From: JAADEM01 sp965371855
GTDB taxonomy: Bacteria > Bacteroidota > Bacteroidia > Bacteroidales > Marinilabiliaceae
Reading direction: 5' to 3'
Length of the DNA: 44,419 nt
Assembly: GCA_965371855.1 (NCBI GenBank)
Contig: CBDUZZ010000036.1
Coordinates: 1 to 44,419 of the forward strand
Shown: positions 6,844 through 14,203 of the stretch, piece by piece
How the letters are laid out: each line of letters starts with the position of its first letter
How positions within the stretch are numbered: the stretch's first letter is position 1
Notes under the pieces: model-generated
The model's input: only the letters and a program-made list of their open reading frames with translations
Databases searched by the model: none
Told to the model about the DNA's origin: nothing
Position numbers and translations under genes: made by a program

Positions 6844-6874
6844 TATTGGCACGCATTTGTAATGCGTGCCAATA
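6844..6874 (+). terminator. Strong hairpin between peptide gene 5 and its propeller
   Basis: TATTGGCACGCAT and ATGCGTGCCAATA form a perfect 13-bp stem with a 5-base loop. It is 30 bases after the peptide stop and 87 before the propeller ATG. It also resembles the dispersed hairpin at 8743 (a central ATTTGNAAT), so it may have come from a REP-like element that was captured as an attenuator. Confidence 0.65.
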
Positions 6875-6961
6875 CTTAATGCATGAGATTTAAAATATAG
6901 ATTAATATCGAACAATTTATGATACCTTTCATTATAAATATAATTAAATTAAATTACCATT

Positions 6962-8164
6962 ATGTTAAAAAGAGTGATTATTGGAATTATGTGCCTGGCT
7001 ACTATGCTATGTAGTTGTAAAGAAAATAAAAGCACAGGTGAAATTATAAAAATAAAAATAAACCCACTTAAAGCACAAGAGGAGATCAACTTATCAGAAT
7101 TTGTAGATTCTGTTAAATATATAAAGCTTCAATCGGATTCAAATTGTCTTATGGGAAGAATATTGTTTATCAAAATAAAACAAAAGTATATATATGTATG
7201 CGATGTAGGGCAGAAGATTATTTTTGTATTTGATAAAAATGGCAAGTATGTATCGAAGTTGGATAAACGAGGCAAAGGGCCTGATGAATATATGTACATC
7301 AATGGTGCATTTATTGATGATAACGAAAAATTTATTGAAGTATTTGATGGAAAAGGGGTTTTACTAAAATACTCAAATATTTCATTTAATCTTTTAGAAA
7401 AACATCCAATGGAAAAAGTAATTGCAAATTCATTTAGAAAAATTAACGACTACTATTATTTTGCAACCCAACAAATTAAAAACCTTGTAAATAAAAAAAA
7501 TACTAATGCTAATGTTTTAATAGTTAAAAACGGAAAAATTGTAAAAATATTATTCGATAAAGATATTGAAACCAATAATATTACTTATACTCCCTTTCAT
7601 GAAAGTTTCACGGTTAATGATAATAAAGAATTATTTGTTTCTATTATGTATGACAATACATTTTATAAACTCCAAGATATGAACGCATATCCTGTACTTA
7701 CCGTAGACTTTGGGAAATATGCTATGGATAATTCCATAGGGCTAAAATCGGTTAAAGAACAAATGCGATATTTAAGAAACAACACGGCTCATCAAGCTTT
7801 TTTCCCGGTATTAAACATAAATAATTCTAATATTATGGCTTTTAATTATCTCTTTAACGAATCTGACAATCACATATTAAATTATGAATTTATTCAACTA
7901 AAAAAGAACAATAAAACTTTTCATACAAAGAGAATTAAAAATGACATTACAGCTTTTCCTAATCATATATCATTAAGCACAAGTTGGGGTGGTATATGCC
8001 ATGAAGTTTGGTATGACGACTATTTGGTAAATATAATACAACCAAGTTATGAGTTCATGGATGATAATGGCGAGAATAAAAAAGAGATCAAAGGTTTAGG
8101 TGTAATTACATCAGAAGATAACCCAATTATTGTATTAATGAAACTAAAAAAGGAACTGAAATGA
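6962..8164 (+). CDS. 6-bladed beta-propeller lipoprotein, DUF5128 type
   Basis: The 400-residue protein has a lipoprotein signal ending in MLCSC (Cys 19). The family signature is clear: INLSEFVDSVKYIKLQ near residue 43, then VFDKNGKYVSKLDKRGKGPD with EYMYI. This is the classic 6-bladed beta-propeller (PF17170-like) of Bacteroidota. It should be lipid-anchored outside the inner membrane. It follows the eight-Cys peptide gene and shares ATGA with the next gene (stop 8162-8164, start 8161), so the two are translationally coupled. As with the other propellers, ligand and function are unknown. Confidence 0.85.
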   Translation: MLKRVIIGIMCLATMLCSCKENKSTGEIIKIKINPLKAQEEINLSEFVDSVKYIKLQSDSNCLMGRILFIKIKQKYIYVCDVGQKIIFVFDKNGKYVSKLDKRGKGPDEYMYINGAFIDDNEKFIEVFDGKGVLLKYSNISFNLLEKHPMEKVIANSFRKINDYYYFATQQIKNLVNKKNTNANVLIVKNGKIVKILFDKDIETNNITYTPFHESFTVNDNKELFVSIMYDNTFYKLQDMNAYPVLTVDFGKYAMDNSIGLKSVKEQMRYLRNNTAHQAFFPVLNINNSNIMAFNYLFNESDNHILNYEFIQLKKNNKTFHTKRIKNDITAFPNHISLSTSWGGICHEVWYDDYLVNIIQPSYEFMDDNGENKKEIKGLGVITSEDNPIIVLMKLKKELK

Positions 8165-8598
8165 AGGTATTATTGAGGTTTGTTTTGTCTTTATTTATAG
8201 TCTGTCAAGTCTATAGTTGTAATTTCGCTCCTGAACAAAAGGTTACTCAAAATCATAAAAATAGTATAAAGTCAACTATTGGATTCTCTAAAAAAGTTAT
8301 TGATTTCGGTACACTTTCAAATGATACTAATGTAACAGCCGTTTTTTATATTAGAAATATTGGAAAACCGAATCTGATTATAAAAGAAGTTGAACCAGAG
8401 TGCAGTTGTACTGGATTTACACTTGATAATGATACTATATTGTCGGGGGATTCTACAAGATTATTAATAAACTTTAATACAAAGGGCAAAGGAACGGGGC
8501 TTATTAAGAAGGTTATTAACATTAGATCCAATTCTGAGAAAGAATATAATGCTTTGTTTTTTAAATGTAAGATTAAGGAGAAGTTGAACAAATTATAA
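8161..8598 (+). CDS. DUF1573 lipoprotein
   Basis: The 145-residue protein has a lipoprotein signal ending in VYSC (Cys 20) and one Ig-like domain of the DUF1573 type. The domain shows VIDFGTL, then FYIRNIGKPNLIIKEV, and then the CSC motif (PECSCTGF). This is an ASPM/SPD-2/Hydin-like beta sandwich often found next to propeller or secretion genes in Bacteroidota. It overlaps the propeller start-stop by 4 bases. In the other two cassettes this place is taken by a CxxC thioredoxin-like lipoprotein, so the small lipoprotein slot appears exchangeable. The function is unknown. Confidence 0.85.
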   Translation: MKVLLRFVLSLFIVCQVYSCNFAPEQKVTQNHKNSIKSTIGFSKKVIDFGTLSNDTNVTAVFYIRNIGKPNLIIKEVEPECSCTGFTLDNDTILSGDSTRLLINFNTKGKGTGLIKKVINIRSNSEKEYNALFFKCKIKEKLNKL

Positions 8599-8602
8599 GC
8601 TT

Positions 8603-8683
8603 ATAAAAATCTCGTTAAGTGTTGTGATTATGGGGTTTTTATTGTGGCAGATTGTAATGGAAAATTTCAGAATGTATAAATAA
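8603..8683 (+). other. Possible remnant of a membrane-anchored gene start
   Basis: A frame with no good start encodes KISLSVVIMGFLLWQIVMEN, which looks like the membrane anchor of a short DUF1573 or thioredoxin-like protein, and then stops. It lies right after the DUF1573 gene. It may be the beginning of a gene lost by deletion. Confidence 0.2.
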
Positions 8684-8742
8684 ATGAATAGTTCATAATT
8701 CTACTTTAACAGATTAAAATAATGCAATAAAATTACTTCGTA

Positions 8743-8765
8743 AGCGCGGATTTGCAATCCGTGCT
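8743..8765. repeat. REP-like hairpin
   Basis: AGCGCGGATT and AATCCGTGCT form a 10-bp stem with one G-T pair and a 3-base loop. The core GGATTTGCAATCC is a common dispersed palindrome in Bacteroidota genomes. It lies just before the intact signal peptidase gene and may act as a transcription or processing signal between the peptide region and the enzyme region. Confidence 0.5.
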
Positions 8766-8796
8766 AAATAAGCATCATTAAGAATAAATCAAGCAC

Positions 8797-9918
8797 ATGA
8801 CACCAATGAAGTTCAAATTTTCTATGAGGTACCTTAAAAAAGTATTAAAAAAACTGGAAAATGGAATTTATGCTACAATTGTTGTAACAGCAATTGTAAT
8901 GCTGACAAAAACCTTCTGCCTTTCTGTTTACAAAATCCCATCCGGCTCAATGCTTCCCAACGTACAGGCCGGTGATTGGATTGGGGTAGATAAGGCAGGT
9001 TACGGCAGTGTTGTAAGGTTATTTGGTAAAGATATAAACACCCCAAAATTCAGAGATATTGAGCGCGGCGATGTTATTGTGTTTCATTTTCCTGAGGGGG
9101 ATACGGTATTGATAAATAATCCAAGTCATAATTATTACGAATTGAAGCGTTGGTTGCAATACAAACACGAGCCTGAAAAAATGGCTTTTCATGGAGAGAA
9201 ACTGTACTTGCCACTGTACTACCGCATTGCCTACGTAAAACGCTGCGTTGGCCTTCCGGGTGATACCATATCATTTAAAAATGAGACCTTGTACACCAAT
9301 GGCATTGAAAGTGAGACTGCTTTTTCCGCTCGTGTGCTCTACACACTTCATGGACAATGCAAAATGGATACACTTATTCAACAACGCACGAGTATCCCAT
9401 TTAATGGTTGGCAAGAAGATGGCTCCTGGAAAGTGGCCTTGGCGTATGACGAATTGGAATTGGCTTTAAAATTACCATTTATTGATAGCATTAAGGCAGC
9501 AAAGGATGAACGTTACTACATGAGTCGTTTCCCTTTTGATGTAGAAAAACCCCAGATTTGGTCACCTCATATTATTGATTCACTTTATATTCCTTCGAAA
9601 GGTAGTATGATATCCTTAACACCAGATAACCTGCCTTTGTATAAAAGAGTTATTGAAGTGTATGAAAACAATCTCCTTGAAATGGTTGATGGAGATATTT
9701 TTATTAACAGTAAACAAACCAGTCAATACACCTTTAAGCAAAACTATTACTTTGTTATGGGTGATAACCGCTACTTCTCAATTGATAGTCGCAATTGGGG
9801 CTTTGTGCCAGAAGGCCATTTGATTGGGAAGGCCTTTATGATTGGATGGAGTACTGAACCCAATAAAGAAGGTTGGCATGCAATACGCTGGTCCAGGATT
9901 GGAAGAAGAATAAACTAA
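8797..9918 (+). CDS. lepB: Signal peptidase I, intact paralogue
   Basis: This 373-residue S26A serine protease removes signal peptides at the outer face of the inner membrane. A signal anchor at about residues 24-42 precedes YKIPSGSMLP with nucleophile Ser51. The general base Lys148 lies in YVKRCVGLPGDT, and the GDNRYFSIDSRNWG box is at 322-335. A long insertion of about 160 residues separates the last two boxes, as usual in Bacteroidota enzymes. All catalytic parts are present, unlike the truncated copy at 3519. It sits after the peptide cassettes and before the transglutaminase-like gene, so it may be dedicated to the peptides rather than the housekeeping enzyme. The start could also be Met4 or Met10. 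Confidence 0.9.
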   Translation: MTPMKFKFSMRYLKKVLKKLENGIYATIVVTAIVMLTKTFCLSVYKIPSGSMLPNVQAGDWIGVDKAGYGSVVRLFGKDINTPKFRDIERGDVIVFHFPEGDTVLINNPSHNYYELKRWLQYKHEPEKMAFHGEKLYLPLYYRIAYVKRCVGLPGDTISFKNETLYTNGIESETAFSARVLYTLHGQCKMDTLIQQRTSIPFNGWQEDGSWKVALAYDELELALKLPFIDSIKAAKDERYYMSRFPFDVEKPQIWSPHIIDSLYIPSKGSMISLTPDNLPLYKRVIEVYENNLLEMVDGDIFINSKQTSQYTFKQNYYFVMGDNRYFSIDSRNWGFVPEGHLIGKAFMIGWSTEPNKEGWHAIRWSRIGRRIN

Positions 9919-9963
9919 AGTAGACAGATAACCGGACCGCAATCCACTAAACAGAACAATAAT

Positions 9964-11526
9964 ATGCATAGATTACTACTACATATTACTCTCATACTAA
10001 CATTTTCATCGACCTGTCAATCCCCGGTAGAGCAAGCTTTAGCGGTGGCTGGAAATAATCGATCTCAACTAAATAAAGTACTTGAACACTATGTGGCTGA
10101 TCAGGATTCATCTAAACTAGCGTCTGCCAAATGGCTCATCCAAAACATGCCCTACCATTATTCTGTTGTATGGAACATCCATCCCGATTCTGTTTTCACT
10201 GCTTTCCGTCCGAGTGACTATGCCAATAAAGAAATGGTTAAAAGTGCCATGGATTCACTTAAAATTCAATATTCATTAGTAGGTGTTGAATACGACATAC
10301 AAAGCATAAAAGCTGAGTTACTAATCAATCGAATTGAAGCTGCCCATAAAACTAAAAATCTTTGGCCTTTTAAACTAAATTATAATCAAAAGCAGTTTGC
10401 CGAGTATGTTCTTCCGTATCGGATTCGATCGGAAAAGCCAGAGAATTGGTGGGACTCCATTCATGCTAATTTATTCGAAGACATTGATCGCTTAAAAATT
10501 CAGACTCTTGATTCCCTTGCTGCTACTGTTGATCAACTATTAAAAAAACAATTCAGATATGATAACCGCTATAGTTATTACAGACCTGACATGAATTATT
10601 CTGAAGCAATGTATCAGGGCGGTGGATTATGCAAGCATTGCACCGATTTAAGCACAATGGCATTTCGATCACTGGGAATTCCTTGCGCCATGGATTATGT
10701 ACCGGCTTGGGGAAATTATCGGTCCGCACATGTATGGAATGTGATTTTACATGAGGATAAAAGATGGTACCCCTTTAACATGGGCGAATACCGCAAAGCA
10801 TTCAAGTTTTATTATTACCCACCTAAAATATTTCGAAAAACTTTTTCTATCAATGAAAATGTTACTGAGTTACTGAAACAATACGTAGAAGTACCTCCTT
10901 TTTTACAATTTCCACTTTTTAAAGATGTTACCGCGAGCTATGTAAAAACTCATCAACTTATTATTAAACCAAAGCACCTACCTGGTAATAAACAATTACC
11001 AGTGATTTCAGTATTTGATGGCCATATATGGAATCCGGTTTGGTTTGGTACAATTAATAAACAAGAAATTATATTTAATGAACTTGGCTCAAATATTCTT
11101 TATTTGCCCCAATACTATGGCAATGATCATCGAGAGAATATTACCTATCCTATCTGTTTAGAACAAGATGGCAAATTGGTTGAATACATACCCAATGAAT
11201 GCCACAATATTAGTATTAGTAAGCTATACCATTGGAAATACCATTGGCGCATGTACAAAGAAAACATCACAGAAAATAAGAGCTATAACCTACTACTGTG
11301 GAAGAATAATGATTGGCAATTCATTTCTAAAGCCAATCCCCAATATGGTTTATGCGATAACATATTTGATATTCCACCTGAAGAAATCCAGAATATAGAC
11401 ATTGCAATTCAACAAGAGGGGTTTTTCCTCACTGTCGATAGTTTGCCTTCCAATGGAGTATACTTACTGGATGCCCCAAATCAAAGACCATTCATTGTGA
11501 AAGGTGATAAAACAATTTACAGGTGA
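9964..11526 (+). CDS. Transglutaminase-like superfamily lipoprotein
   Basis: The 520 residues start with a signal peptide and a possible lipoprotein Cys at 18 (FSSTC). A transglutaminase/papain-like core lies at about 200-280. The putative nucleophile is Cys223 in GGGLCKHC, spaced 15 residues before the GIP turn as in the family. His256 is in SAHVWN. Where an Asp is usual (W..xD) the protein has Asn272 in RWYPFNMG, which can still serve in a papain-like triad. A long beta-rich C-terminal region of unknown type follows. Activity could be crosslinking, deamidation or peptidase. It lies 45 bases after lepB and 27 before a DUF1573 gene, so it is probably in one operon with them. Confidence 0.75.
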   Translation: MHRLLLHITLILTFSSTCQSPVEQALAVAGNNRSQLNKVLEHYVADQDSSKLASAKWLIQNMPYHYSVVWNIHPDSVFTAFRPSDYANKEMVKSAMDSLKIQYSLVGVEYDIQSIKAELLINRIEAAHKTKNLWPFKLNYNQKQFAEYVLPYRIRSEKPENWWDSIHANLFEDIDRLKIQTLDSLAATVDQLLKKQFRYDNRYSYYRPDMNYSEAMYQGGGLCKHCTDLSTMAFRSLGIPCAMDYVPAWGNYRSAHVWNVILHEDKRWYPFNMGEYRKAFKFYYYPPKIFRKTFSINENVTELLKQYVEVPPFLQFPLFKDVTASYVKTHQLIIKPKHLPGNKQLPVISVFDGHIWNPVWFGTINKQEIIFNELGSNILYLPQYYGNDHRENITYPICLEQDGKLVEYIPNECHNISISKLYHWKYHWRMYKENITENKSYNLLLWKNNDWQFISKANPQYGLCDNIFDIPPEEIQNIDIAIQQEGFFLTVDSLPSNGVYLLDAPNQRPFIVKGDKTIYR

Positions 11527-11553
11527 AGAATTTGAAGACTTAATCAATATTTT

Positions 11554-11964
11554 ATGAACAAATCAATTATTGTAATTATACTAATCATTGGTATTGCTGC
11601 ATTAGGCTGGATCATTATTGAAGATAATGCTTTCGAAACAAATACAAGCTTACCTACCCAAGTATACGTTGAGTTTAAAGAAATAAATCTGGGGAAATTA
11701 AAACAAAACGAGCCCTGCTTAGCAATCTATCAGTTAACCAACATCGGCGCAAATCCTCTTATAATCCAGCATGTAGAGGCAAATTGTGGCTGCACCAAAC
11801 CCGAGTGGCCAAAAAAACCTATAAAGCCTGCCAAGTCCGCTGAGATAAAAGTAACATACGATGCCGAATATCCCGGTAGGTTTATCAAACAGATTAAAGT
11901 GTACTGCAATACCACAGAAGGAGTGATTGAATTGAGAATCTTAGGAGAAGTGAGTAACCGGTGA
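11554..11964 (+). CDS. Membrane-anchored DUF1573 protein
   Basis: The 136-residue protein has an uncleaved N-terminal membrane segment (residues 4-22) and one DUF1573 domain. The domain has IYQLTNIGANPLIIQHVEAN followed by CGCTKPEWPKKPI, the normal family signature, and ends with an IKVYCN strand. The domain should face the periplasm. It follows the transglutaminase-like gene. Its stop codon (11962-11964) merges directly into a heptamer repeat array that fills the gap to the next gene. The role is unknown; it is the second DUF1573 protein of the locus, and unlike the one at 8161 it has no lipobox. Confidence 0.85.
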   Translation: MNKSIIVIILIIGIAALGWIIIEDNAFETNTSLPTQVYVEFKEINLGKLKQNEPCLAIYQLTNIGANPLIIQHVEANCGCTKPEWPKKPIKPAKSAEIKVTYDAEYPGRFIKQIKVYCNTTEGVIELRILGEVSNR

Positions 11965-11966
11965 CC

Positions 11967-12022
11967 AGTGAGCAGTGAGCAGTGACCAGTGACCAGTGAG
12001 CAGTAAGCAGTGAACAGTTAGC
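11967..12022 (+). repeat. Tandem array of AGTGAGC-type heptamers
   Basis: Eight consecutive 7-bp units occur without interruption: AGTGAGC twice, AGTGACC twice, AGTGAGC, AGTAAGC, AGTGAAC and AGTTAGC. The array begins 2 bases after the stop codon. The unit contains TGA in one codon phase, so any frame entering the array stops. The same family lies after the stop codon of the MerR gene at 32309, in the same orientation relative to its gene. Confidence 0.9.
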
Positions 12023-12052
12023 AATTTGTAGTGAACCTTGAACCCTGAACCC

Positions 12053-14083
12053 ATGAAACAAACAAAAATAATTACTGTAGTATTTTTAATATTCATTCTG
12101 TTGTTTATTAGCAGCTACATAACTGACAGCACCCTCATGCACGGGCTTATTTTCTCCAAATGGCTGTGGCTTGCTGTTATGGCTATTCCCATTGGTATTA
12201 TTACAGCCGGCTATCTGCTTTTTAAACCCGTAAAATCGGTTGTATCCCGTATTGATATTATAGTTATTCTTTTTTTCGGCTGGGTATATATGCACACACT
12301 ATTATCAGGCAGTGGTACTGATGATTTACTGTTTTATGTAGTGCCCACCTTAATTGTCTGGCTTTTTGTCAGACTGTTTATTACTGATAGGAAAACAATA
12401 ATTTGGATACTAATAACATACCTGAGTATTGTTGGCATACAGTGTGTTTGGGGCCTGTTACAACTATATGGCTTTGTACCATCTCTGCACTCGATGTATA
12501 ACATTACGGGTACTTTTCATAATCCCGGCCCCTACTCGGGATTTTTGGTTAGCGGACTGCCAATGGCATTAGGCCTGTTTCTAATTGCGCAAAGGACGCG
12601 GAGGAAAAAGCTAAAGGATGAGATTCGCAGAGGGGTTAAAGGGTTTCAGGTTTTGGGTTTTGAGTTTCAACTTCCTAACCGGTTATGGCAATCTGATGTC
12701 TGGTTGTATTATTTTTCTCAACTAATTATAGTATTGCTATTATTAGTGTTGCCTGCGGCACGTTCAAGAGCCGCTTGGTTAGGTGGAATAGCAGGATGTT
12801 TATATGTTGCTATTAGTTCAGGTTCTAAGTTCAAAGCTCAAGGTTCAAAGTTTCTGGTTTCTGGTTCAAGGTTAACAAACACGACACTAAAAACACGGAA
12901 CCTGAAACCAGGAACCAGGAATTTTGAACCCAAAACCTTTAAACTGATTTTATTGGGATTCCTTTTGGGGCTAATCCTTATTGGAAGTACATACGGAATA
13001 TACAAATTAAAACAAGGCTCCGCGGATGGTCGTCTGCTTATGTGGCAGGTATCGTGGGAGATGATTAAAGACAAGCCCTTAATGGGCTATGGCCAGGGAG
13101 GCTTTGAGGCCAACTATAGCAACTACCAGGCCGAGTGGTTTCGCAGTGGCAAAGGCACACCCGAACAGGAGCTAGTGGCCGGAACTCCTGATGCTCCGTT
13201 TAACGAGTTTGTGCGTGTTTGGGTGGAATATGGGGCGGTAGGCATACTATTAATTTTTAACACTATTCTTTTAATTTTTGGTTTAAGGTTCAAGGCTCAA
13301 GGTTTCAAGTTCCGAGTTCAAGGTTCAGAACAAAAAAACAAGGAACAAGAAACATTGAACCCTGAACTCATAACCGGAGGTTTGCTTTCAATTATCGTTT
13401 TCAGCCTATTCTCATACCCGCTTGATGTAGCTCCAATAGTTATTCAGTTTGTTATCCTATCTGCTTTGATTATAAATATTAAAAGCACGAAACATGTAAC
13501 TCGAAACCCGGAACCCGGAACGCGAAACCCTAAACTCGGAACCTACTCACTATGTTTGTTCTTACTATTATTGATTCCGTTACAAGTTCACACATTATTC
13601 AATCACTATAACGGCTTTACCCACTGGAAAGAAGCCTACCAACTATACCAGTACCAATTATACGACGATGCCGCGGAAGAGTACAAAGAGGCAATAAAAT
13701 ATATGCCCGGTAATGGTATGCTTATGCAGATGTACGGCAAATGCCTTGCTATGGACGGTAAGTGGGAGAAATCAAAAACAGCTTTAACGAAAGCTAAAAC
13801 ACTACGTAGCGATCCCATACTCTGTACCGCCCTGGGCGACACATATAAAGCACTGAAAGAATACGATAAAGCTGAAACAGCATATTGGCAGGCATGGTAT
13901 ATGGTTCCTCATAAGTTTTATCCAAAATATCTGCTTGCAAAACTTTACAACGAAACCGGACAGCACAACAAAGCAGTTAAACTGGCCAAAGAACTAATAA
14001 CCAAAACCGCCAAAATTGAGTCAACAGCCGTTAAAGAGATTAAGGAGGAGATGCAGATGATAATTAATATGTACGAAAAATAA
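12053..14083 (+). CDS. O-antigen ligase/Wzy-like membrane protein with TPRs
   Basis: I use the ATG at 12053; a TTG at 12038 lies in repeat sequence. The 676 residues contain many membrane segments. They also carry the O-antigen ligase family loop MWQVSWEMIKDKPLMGYGQG, with FNEFVRVWVEYG after it, and a C-terminal region of about 150 residues with TPR repeats (AAEEYKEAIKYMPGN, YDKAETAYWQAW). In other bacteria the family polymerises or transfers polysaccharide. In Bacteroidota, copies also sit next to signal peptidase and transglutaminase genes. At least four of its hydrophilic loops are made of heptamer repeat DNA inserted in frame. The protein is probably still made, since the frame and core motifs are intact. 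The substrate is unknown. Confidence 0.8.
   Translation: MKQTKIITVVFLIFILLFISSYITDSTLMHGLIFSKWLWLAVMAIPIGIITAGYLLFKPVKSVVSRIDIIVILFFGWVYMHTLLSGSGTDDLLFYVVPTLIVWLFVRLFITDRKTIIWILITYLSIVGIQCVWGLLQLYGFVPSLHSMYNITGTFHNPGPYSGFLVSGLPMALGLFLIAQRTRRKKLKDEIRRGVKGFQVLGFEFQLPNRLWQSDVWLYYFSQLIIVLLLLVLPAARSRAAWLGGIAGCLYVAISSGSKFKAQGSKFLVSGSRLTNTTLKTRNLKPGTRNFEPKTFKLILLGFLLGLILIGSTYGIYKLKQGSADGRLLMWQVSWEMIKDKPLMGYGQGGFEANYSNYQAEWFRSGKGTPEQELVAGTPDAPFNEFVRVWVEYGAVGILLIFNTILLIFGLRFKAQGFKFRVQGSEQKNKEQETLNPELITGGLLSIIVFSLFSYPLDVAPIVIQFVILSALIINIKSTKHVTRNPEPGTRNPKLGTYSLCLFLLLLIPLQVHTLFNHYNGFTHWKEAYQLYQYQLYDDAAEEYKEAIKYMPGNGMLMQMYGKCLAMDGKWEKSKTALTKAKTLRSDPILCTALGDTYKALKEYDKAETAYWQAWYMVPHKFYPKYLLAKLYNETGQHNKAVKLAKELITKTAKIESTAVKEIKEEMQMIINMYEK
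12595..12678 (+). repeat. In-frame repeat insertion 1 in the Wzy-like gene
   Basis: CGCAAAGGACGCGGAG and then GGGTTTCAGGTTTTGGG belong to two intergenic repeat types of this genome. They encode a basic loop (RRKKLKDEIRRGVKGFQV) between two membrane segments. Confidence 0.55.
12817..12947 (+). repeat. In-frame repeat insertion 2 in the Wzy-like gene
   Basis: About 130 bases are built of GGTTCAA-type heptamers followed by their complement (GGAACC, GGAACCAGGAA). They code for residues about 255-298, starting KFKAQGSKFLVSGSRL. The two halves can pair as a long hairpin. The flanking sequence on both sides is membrane-spanning, so the insertion is confined to one loop. Confidence 0.8.
13281..13375 (+). 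repeat. In-frame repeat insertion 3 in the Wzy-like gene
   Basis: The same heptamer family occurs again (AAGGTTCAAGGCTCAAGG and complement), encoding RFKAQGFKFRVQGSEQ and onwards. It lies between membrane segments ending LLIFG and beginning GGLLSIIV. Confidence 0.8.
13486..13543 (+). repeat. In-frame repeat insertion 4 in the Wzy-like gene
   Basis: Units of the GGAACCC type (CGGAACCCGGAACGCGAAA) encode RNPEPGTRNPKLGT in a loop between two membrane segments. The unit contains no stop codon in any phase. Confidence 0.75.
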
Positions 14084-14203
14084 GAAACAGACAAACAATA
14101 AATTATCCATATATGAACTACCTCGCAATAACAAAAAGGATGGAACATCTATTGGATTTAATTGAACAAAATATCCTTCATTTACATATAAAACTTCACC
14201 TGC

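Noticed and set aside
11967..12022. CRISPR-like or protein-coding tandem repeat.
   Set aside because: The unit is 7 bases, has stop codons in every frame and no spacers.
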